From the NCBI GenBank assembly GCA_021432635.1, contig MU270027.1, forward strand, positions 558,001 through 622,000: 64,000 nucleotides of DNA, read 5' to 3'. Positions 57,207 to 64,000 of this stretch are shown here, piece by piece; positions within the stretch are counted from its first letter, which is position 1; each line of letters starts with the position of its first letter. Position numbers and translations under genes: made by a program. The stretch is from Thozetella sp. PMI_491. Its lineage: Eukaryota; Ascomycota; Sordariomycetes; Chaetosphaeriales; Chaetosphaeriaceae. The notes below the pieces were generated by a model that saw nothing but the letters and a program-made list of their open reading frames with translations, was not told the origin of the DNA and did not search any database.

Positions 57207-58704
57207 CTTGAACAACAGCGAAGCAGCAGCGAGAAAGCAGAGTCGGTCGGCCTCAGGGATTCATTGGATGGGCACCTGTCTGTCCCTCGTCGAACGATGG
57301 TCGAAGGCGCGGGGGTGCGAACGAGCGACTCGAGTTGGCTTGAAAGGGCGGAATGGCGCGAGGTGGGCGTAAATAGGCCAGATTCCAGGCGATTGTCTTG
57401 CTGTGATCAATCGGAGCTTCCTGCCACCTTTTTTAGCGTAGCACTGGCTAAGAGACTGCGAGGGATGCTCGGAGTCTGCATACACGATTGATTGGTGATG
57501 GGCCAGTTGTCCAAACCCCTGCCACATGGCTGAGCCCACGCCGGTCGCACTGCAAACTTAACGACAGGGGTCCTTAGCACGGAGGTTCCCGTTCAGCCTG
57601 TAGAGCTGGGTCTGTAGCTAGTTCATCGCACTAAAGCACCACTGACATACGAATAGTTCTCTATTCCAAGACAAGCCCGAATCCAAAGATCCAGTGCGAA
57701 CTTGCACTCTAGATAGTTAGACAGCGAATCTCTTGATTCAATGCCCATATCTACCATCCAGCGATGGTTCAGGTCGGAATGAAGAAGTGAATGACATTAT
57801 TTGGGTTTGCACCTCTTGACTGCCGGCTGCTACGAACTGCCTTGCTTCTCCGTTTAGGTATGTACATACAATCAGTACGTACTACCTACAAAGCTCACGC
57901 CACGGCATGCTAAAGACCCAATACGGATACTGTCCCTGCGTCACGGAAAATACTTACACCTCATCCTGCCAGGAACGGTGCAGAGGGCCGAAGTCGTTAC
58001 AGCGCAGCAGCAAGCCTCCATGAGATATGGCAGCCTCGTTTCAACCCCTTTCCCAATTGCCATAGTCTAGAGCTCTAGAAGAGAGAACAGGTTGTGACTC
58101 CAGACTGGTAGAGATCACAAGCAGCTAGCTCTAATTACAGGCTGCAAAACGCTGTGATTTATACCAAGATATACTATGCCTGAAGCAACGTCCGTTGTCA
58201 AGTCTGGTATTTATCTAACTTCCATAAGAAAAAAAAAGTGAGGAGATAGGTTAAAGGAAAGTAGCCTCGATTTCGCTCAGAGGCAATCTTATGCACTCTA
58301 ACGAAGGTGCATTTTCTACTGCGATCGGTAATTGGTGCTGTCATGACGAATGTGAGAGACTGATACATTAGCACGTTTGCCATCCGCGACATGCTATAGC
58401 GCACGGGCCCGTATATGGCCTTAGCTTTCAATTAAGACAGGTCGTCTGGAAGACGCGATTTTGCGCGCGAAACCCCTGCTCGATATCGCGTCGGCTGGTC
58501 ACTACCTTTCTACAAGCCAAGGACGGCAACAGCAAGTCCACACTTTGGGGCTTCACTCGACTTCTTGGGGAGCGAACTGGCTCGTTTTTGCTCCTATTTT
58601 ACCTTGTAACGTACCGCTTGACCCGGCGCAGCGCTTAGCCATCCACGACACAAAAGCCTCCTGCGCATCTCGAGCGCGCTCTCGGCCGCGCCCCAAGAGC
58701 CACG
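57207..58704. promoter_or_regulatory. divergent intergenic region, ZIP transporter / HAT1
   Basis: About 1.5 kb between divergent starts; the part from 57.55 to 58.45 kb is markedly AT-richer than the genes. No transposon, tRNA or coding region recognised. Confidence 0.5.
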
Positions 58705-60233
58705 ATGGATGCCGATGAGAAATGTAGGTCGAAATTCTCCCTGTACCCCGTCCGACAGGTTCGCATCGCTAACTGGCAAAACCCCCAGGGATGAAGGACT
58801 CCAACGAGGCCCTGGAGTTCTCCCTCGTACTTCCTGGAGCGAACGGCCCAAAGACTGTTGCGAAGTTCCACCCGGGATTCACATACTCTATTTTTGGCGA
58901 CTCGGAGAAGATTTTCGGGTACCAAGATCTCAAGATTAGCCTTGCCTACAATGCGACCGATATGCGGCCAAATCTGGCCATCCACTATAGCAAGAAGTTC
59001 AAGCCGGTAGGCGAGACCGAAGCACTCGAAGTGCCCGAGGTGCTAAAGCAGTACCTGCCTGAAAGTTCGCTTTTTGCCCTTGCATCACAAACAGACCAAA
59101 TGTACTGACAAGTCGCAGTCGCATTCCAGAAGAAGGCCGAATTCGACGACGCCGTGGCGGCGGTCGCAGCCAGCTGGACACCTCCAGGCCACTTGGTATC
59201 ATCGTTCGAGATTAAACAGGGTGCTACCCGAAGCGCATATGAGGTCTGGAAGGGTAGCCTGGAGGACCCGGCAGTCAAGCAGATGATGAATCGCATTCAG
59301 ATATTTGTACCTTGCTTTATCGAAGGCGGAACTCTGATCGAGGACCAAGGCGACGGCGATCGATGGACTGTCTTCTTTCTGTACGAGAGACAGACGATCA
59401 CCGACCAGCAGGATCCTACCTACATCTTCGCAGGCTACTCGACGGTGTATCGCTTCTTCCTCTACAACAAACACAAGCAGCCGACCACCGTCTCAGAGGA
59501 TATCGACCTAAGCGCCGACTTTGACCTCGCCGAACTTCCGTGCAGAACCCGCATTTCGCAGTTCATCATCCTGCCTCCCTTCCAAGGCAAGGGACTCGGT
59601 TCCCTTTTCTACAGCACCTTGTTCAATGAGTACCTCAATCACCCTCAGACGGTGGAGATCACTGTGGAAGATCCCAACGAAGCATTTGATGATCTTCGCG
59701 ACGTGACAGATCTGAAGTACCTGCGCCAGATTCCCGAATTCACCGCCATCACGCTCAATGCCGCTGCCAAGGTCAAAGATGGCATCGTGCCGAACGACAT
59801 TATCGACGCCGAAGCGACTGAGGAGCTCCGCCGCAAGGTCAAAATTGCTCCCAGGCAGTTTGCTCGAGTCCTTGAGATGCACCTCATGTCGAAGCTTCCC
59901 GATCCCGTGCGGCCCAACTTCACTGTCGAGAAGCCGCTTGCCAAGGCGACGAAGGAACAACAGCGCGAGCTCGAACTATGGCGACTGCTCGTCAAGGCGA
60001 GGGTATATCGCCGGAATAAGGATGCCCTTGGCCAGCTCGTGCTCGGTGAGCGTATCGCCAAGCTGGAGGAGACCGTGTTGGCCGTTGAGTTTGACTATGC
60101 CCGACTTCTCAGCAAGGCGGATGCCCGCTCAAGCAACGAAAGTTCCGTGACCGGCGGCAAGCGGAAACTGGCTGAAGCGGGGCTTGAAGGAGGTGTCACT
60201 GCGAGCAAGAAAGCACGTGCTGAGGATGCATAA
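58705..60233 (+). CDS. HAT1: HAT1, type B histone acetyltransferase catalytic subunit
   Basis: Acetylates newly made histone H4 (Lys5/Lys12) before chromatin assembly. Exons 58705-58723, 58789-59064 and 59119-60233; 469 residues. Introns are 65 nt (phase 1) and 54 nt (phase 1, GTTCGC to GCAG). The spliced start reads MDADEKWMKDSNEALEFSLV. Core motifs: FGYQDLKISLAY, FVPCFIEGG, WTVFFLYERQ, and the acetyl-CoA site LPPFQGKGLGSLFY, followed by EDPNEAFDDLRDVTDL. The C-terminus is Lys/Ala/Ser-rich. Confidence 0.95.
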
Positions 60234-60730
60234 GCGGGATTAAGCAGCATGAGGAACGACGCTGTCCGTCGGATTTCACCCGCGATGCGGGAGAGCATCA
60301 TGGTTTGTTCGCCCCACCAGGGCTGTATTTTGGTAGCCATGGGAAGCACGGGCGGTGGCCGGTCCAAGATTGTGGACCGGCCTGCGAGGATGAAAAGATT
60401 TCCGGCGTTAGATACCTCATGAAAGTCAGGGATAGGCGCAAGTAACTGAAGGGGTAAGGTCCAATTGTATTCTAGCACATTTACACAAAGGACCCTTAGT
60501 TCACGCATTGCCACGCACCCAGGTCAAGAATCTGCCCTTGCTCTAATGAATCTATAATACGGACCTGCATGTTCGGCCAGCTGTAGCAAGCGGGGCAGGG
60601 TATCACCGGGTCGTCTCTCCAAGATATCTATACAACTAGGCGTAGTGAACGCCGGCCTTCGCGTCCAACTTAACTCGGCCAAGGTGTTTAGCCACTTCAC
60701 CCAGACAAACGCCTACATTCCCACGGCGCT
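60234..60730. other. intergenic between convergent genes
   Basis: About 0.5 kb between the 3' ends of HAT1 and the P5C reductase gene. Nothing recognised. Confidence 0.5.
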
Positions 60731-62018
60731 CTACTCAAAGTGTGTGTTTCTAAGAAACCGGGTGCCATTCACGCCTTGTGCCTGCGCACCTTGTCCGAGC
60801 TGGCTGGCTACGACCGTAGCCTCCCGAACGGCACGAGCCACGGTGCCGCGGACGCGGCCTTCCTCGAGAACGAGCAACCCGCCTATGGTGCAACCCCCGG
60901 GCGTGGCGACTTTGTCCCGGAGCACGGCTGGGTGCTCACCGTTCAGGACCATCCCAGCAGCGCCTCGCATAGTCTGCGCGGCCATTCTTGTCGCCTCGGC
61001 GCGAGGGAGGCCCATTGCTACAGCGCCGTCGATGGCGGCCTCGAGCATCAGTGAGAAGAAGGCCGGGCCAGCGCCGCACAGCGCCGTGCTGGCATCCATG
61101 TCCGCGGCCGGGAGATAGACAACCTCGCCAATGCGCTTGAAGATCCATGTCACGAGGCTGGCTGTCTCGACTGGCAAGGGCGGCTCGGAGCTAGCAACGA
61201 CAGTCATGGACTGCCGGATGATGCTGGCGGTGTTAGGGAGAGCGCGAACAATGCGGCAGCGCCCGTCGACCTCTGGGTCGTGCGCGGGCACGGCACCGTG
61301 CAGGATGATCTCGATCTCAGGTACTGTCACGCCGGCGCAGATGCTGATCAAGAGCTTGCCGTGGAGTGCCTTGCTCATGCCCGGCTCACTGAGGAGTTCT
61401 TTGACCACGGTGGGCTTGCACGCGAGGATGATGACATCGGCGACGGCCGCGGCCGCGACGTTGTCGTTCTGGACGACCTTGACAAGAGACGAGTGCTCCC
61501 ACAGCGCGGCCTTGACCTTCTTGGCGCTCTCCGGGCGCCTCACGCAGGCAAGGAAGCGGGAAGGGAGGCGGGCGGGCATCTGCTCCGGTGGAGTAGATAT
61601 GCCCGAAGGAGTCTGAAGAGGTCTAGGGGCCTGGAGATCCTGAAGGGAGCTAAGGATGCCGGAGAGAATGGCAATGCCCATCGTTCCTGTGCTAGGTGAG
61701 CCAACGGACCGCTACAGGGGAGAAAGGGGGGAGAAAGGGCCAGTCCCCCTTGGTAGGCAAGATGCCACTGGGCACCGGTTTCACTCACCACATCCCAAGA
61801 ATGCCATAGTGAGCTCGTTCGAGTCCCCATTGGCACTCCCATGGACGCTCCCGTTGAGCGAGAAAGTAGAGTTGACTCGCATCTGCCGGTACCCGAGTGT
61901 TAGTTATTTCCTAGAATGTATGTTTCTGCAACTACTCGGGGCATTTCTCGAAAACAGGGGCTTAAATGCTCTGATATCCGATGAAAATGGTTATAAGAAT
62001 ACGAGAAAGACAAACCAT
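60731..62018 (-). CDS. PRO3: pyrroline-5-carboxylate reductase
   Basis: Last step of proline synthesis: reduces pyrroline-5-carboxylate with NAD(P)H. Exons 62016-62018 (ATG alone), 61789-61882 and 60731-61686; 350 residues. The second exon also begins with ATG, so translation from 61882 is equally possible and the first exon may be leader. Intron 2 (102 nt, GTGAGT to CACAG, phase 1) restores the Rossmann motif FLGCGTMGIAILSGIL. Further marks: ACKPTVV, RALPNTAS, LCGAGPAFFSLMLEAAIDGA, and ATPGGCTIGGLLVLEEG near the end. A Pro/Thr insert (about 20 residues) follows the first helix. Intron 1 (61883-62015) belongs to the repeat family also found in the sugar transporter. Confidence 0.9.
61883..62015 (-). 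mobile_element. introner-like element copy C (intron at the start codon of P5C reductase)
   Basis: A 133-nt intron from GTTTGT to CGGCAG with a perfect ACTAAC branch site at the same distance from the acceptor as in copies A and B. By hand alignment about 40 of 134 positions differ from copy A, with one gap; the longest shared block is CCATTTTC plus ATCGGATATC-like sequence and the branch region. The hairpin arms are kept as GCATTT and AAATGC. It lies between two ATG codons. Confidence 0.7.
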
Positions 62019-62759
62019 TTTTAAGCTGGGAATAGGGGGTGGAACTCTGCAAGGTGGAAGGCTCTCTGTAGACGGTCCGGAGCTCGAGGCCGGGCACGCG
62101 AGCTGCGTTTGCAAGAGAGGGGAGGGGCTGGGGAGCAAAATGACTGACAGGTGAGAAGGAATTTGAGCGATTTGCTCTCTCGAGCCCAGGCCAGGTCAGA
62201 AATTTCCATGTCGGCCCTTTATACCTGTTTTACCTCTCACTGGCGCTCCCTTGAAGCTCAAGCTCTCCTATTCGACCCCTGCCCATAACTTAGCCAAATA
62301 CCCGTTATCGGTGGCCCAAATTGTCACTGGGTCCACCCAACATCGCCCGAGAGACGACTCCGGTTTTCTCCTTTAGCTGGGTCCTCTCGGTGTTTTTAGT
62401 GGGCTTGCCAGTTTCGCACGGGCCACCAAATGTGTTGCCCGCCGAAGAAAAGGTCTCCGCCACACACGGGATGAGAGACGGCAGCTCCGAGTGTATGGAG
62501 CCAGAGTGCCGAGAGCTTCTGGAGCTTCCCTGTTGGGCCAACTGAAAAAAAAAAAAAAAAACCACCACCCAAACACATACCGCTTTCAGCTCCCACTAAT
62601 TAATCCGCCTCCTACTTCGATCGGGAGCAGCGAGGAGTAACTTTGGCGTCGCCCGGTTGGTTCGTGGGACAGTCGAGTCAAGCTTAACGAGGAGCGACCG
62701 AGAGCCAAGAACCGTCCCTCTCATCCCCCCCCGCCAGCCCTATACAAGACCGCTCAGCC
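62019..62759. promoter_or_regulatory. divergent intergenic region, P5C reductase / CTK3
   Basis: About 0.74 kb between divergent starts; contains an A17 run at about 62545-62561. No gene seen. Confidence 0.5.
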
Positions 62760-63813
62760 ATGGCGGATCCCTTCGAGGTTCGCATGCGGTTCACGAACCA
62801 ACTGCGTGGGCTAAACGCGTCAGTCACGTCGGCGCAGAAGGCAGCCCAGTATGCCCTCAAGTACCGCGACATGGGGGAGGACCTGCACTCGTGCATCCTC
62901 GAGCAGCTCGAGAGGGTAGGCCCCTTTTCTCTTCTCAGCTTTGTTTAGCCTCCCCGGGCTTTTGCTTTTGACCTTGCTTTTGGTGCCCATCTCGTTGCCA
63001 GCCCGGGCGCTCATCCTGGTCTGAGTCGAGACGCTAACCCAGCCGTCGTCTAGAACAATATGAACACACGTGCCAACATCATGTACTTTATCGAGCACTT
63101 CCTCGATATGGCTAATAAAGATGGCCACTCCGATTATGTGCGCATGATGCAGCGCGATATCATCCGTGTTGTTGATGCGGTAGCACCCGACGACGGCTCC
63201 GGTGCTGCCAACGTCAAGGTGGTGCGGAAGGTAGGTTCTTGCCACTGGCGCCCACGCTTCTCCTGTTTTCGTCATCGAGCAAGCGCGCTGAGACCCTGCT
63301 TAGGTTCTCCATGGTTTGCAGAGCAAGAGCTTCCTCGAGGCCCAGGCTGTCGTCCAAATCGAGGAAGTCCTCAAGGAGCGCGAGACTGCTTCGCAGGACA
63401 TGAGCCTCTCGTCGCCCATCGAGGGCGACGACCTCGGCGACATGCCAGCTTCTCAGAGCTTGGCCCCAAAGAAAGGTGGCCTTCCGAAGCTCGACCGGAA
63501 GCAGGTTGAGCAGCGCATCGAGGAGGACCGTGAGCGCCACAAGAGAGCTCGCGAGAACATCTGGGCGTTCCAGCCGACGGAGGACTACACCGAGGCGGAC
63601 AAGCTCTGGGATGAGGCAAGTTCGTTTGGCGAGGATGACCATGTCCTAGGAGAGGAAGAGTGGCAGGAATGGAAAGAAGCCATGCGGAACGCTTGCAGCC
63701 ACCGCCGCGAGGAGGCCGAGGCCAGGGAGGCGGCCGAGCGGGAGGCGGCCGCGCGGGAGGCCGCACGGAAGCTGAACGTGGAGGCGAACGGCGGCAGGGT
63801 TCATTCTCGTTGA
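62760..63813 (+). CDS. CTK3: CTK3, CTD kinase I gamma subunit
   Basis: Subunit of the CTDK-I kinase complex that phosphorylates Ser2 of the RNA polymerase II C-terminal domain. Exons 62760-62915, 63054-63230 and 63304-63813; 280 residues. The N-terminal CID-like domain reads MADPFEVRMRFTNQLRGLNA, YALKYRDMGEDLHSCILEQL, then MYFIEHFLDMA after the first splice. The second splice joins VVRK to VLHGLQSKSFLEAQ. The C-terminus has QRIEEDRERHKRARENIWAF followed by an Ala/Glu/Arg helix. Introns are 138 and 73 nt with canonical ends. Confidence 0.9.
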
Positions 63814-64000
63814 TGGTCACCATGATACCCCCAAGATACCCACAAGGCTCTGTGGGCTGGCGTTTAACCTGGGACACGGCGTTTGCTGGGCACGGGGGAG
63901 GTGCTTTGGCTGGGGGCTCTTTATATCAGGCGGGCAAAACTTTCGGTTTTCGGGGATATGGTGCGCTTATCAATGAGAACTTTGCTCCATTAAGGGCCTG
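63814..64000. other. window end, CTK3 3' region
   Basis: No feature recognised in the last 187 bases. Confidence 0.4.

Noticed and set aside
1-64000. tRNA genes, CRISPR arrays, transposons and virus-derived elements
   Set aside because: I scanned for B-box-like sequence with a paired acceptor stem, regularly spaced repeats, terminal repeats and polymerase or transposase motifs and saw none that stands up.

Overview
The window looks like nuclear DNA of a filamentous ascomycete, most likely a Sordariomycete. Genes are GC-rich and carry short introns (about 50-260 nt) with fungal GTRNGT donors, CTRAC branch sites and YAG acceptors. The gene content (ATG15 with a Cys/Thr tail, MKK1-type MAPKK, F-box/WD40 receptor, SRA-YDG protein, PIN4 parvulin, GT90) fits that group. 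I built 25 protein-coding gene models by joining exons by hand. No rRNA, tRNA, CRISPR array, virus-derived element or intact transposon was recognised.

Layout: 0.7-7 kb, a VPS9-domain Rab5 exchange factor (-) and the vacuolar autophagy lipase ATG15 (+). 7.7-12 kb, a RING/SH3 protein (+) and mitochondrial enoyl-CoA hydratase (-). 13-19 kb, RER1 (+), PAF1 (+) and a GT90 glycosyltransferase (-). 19.5-22.4 kb, ribosomal proteins uS8 (-) and eS12 (+) in a divergent pair, then a PIN4 parvulin (-). 22.5-28.7 kb, a more accessory block: SRA-YDG protein (-), FAXC-like GST (+) and an MFS sugar transporter (-). 30.8-36.4 kb, PUS7 (+) and DBP8 (-). 39.5-45 kb, MKK1-type MAPKK (+), ACMSD-like amidohydrolase (-) and a 2OG-Fe(II) dioxygenase (+). 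45.9-52.3 kb, DnaJ protein (+), PDH E1 alpha (-) and F-box/WD40 protein (-). 55.8-63.8 kb, ZIP transporter (-), HAT1 (+), pyrroline-5-carboxylate reductase (-) and CTK3 (+). Most genes are housekeeping (translation, transcription elongation, tRNA and rRNA maturation, trafficking, mitochondrial metabolism) and do not form one pathway.

The most notable signal is a family of near-uniform introns. Two introns of the sugar transporter (each 134 nt, about 93% identical by hand alignment) and the first intron of the pyrroline-5-carboxylate reductase gene (133 nt, about 70% identical to them) are copies of the same sequence. They have intact splice signals and a shared internal hairpin, and they sit in the sense orientation exactly at exon junctions. 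This is what introner-like elements, i.e. introns that multiply, look like. The transporter also has a 6-nt microexon. Exon boundaries throughout are read from splice consensus and protein-family continuity, not from RNA data.
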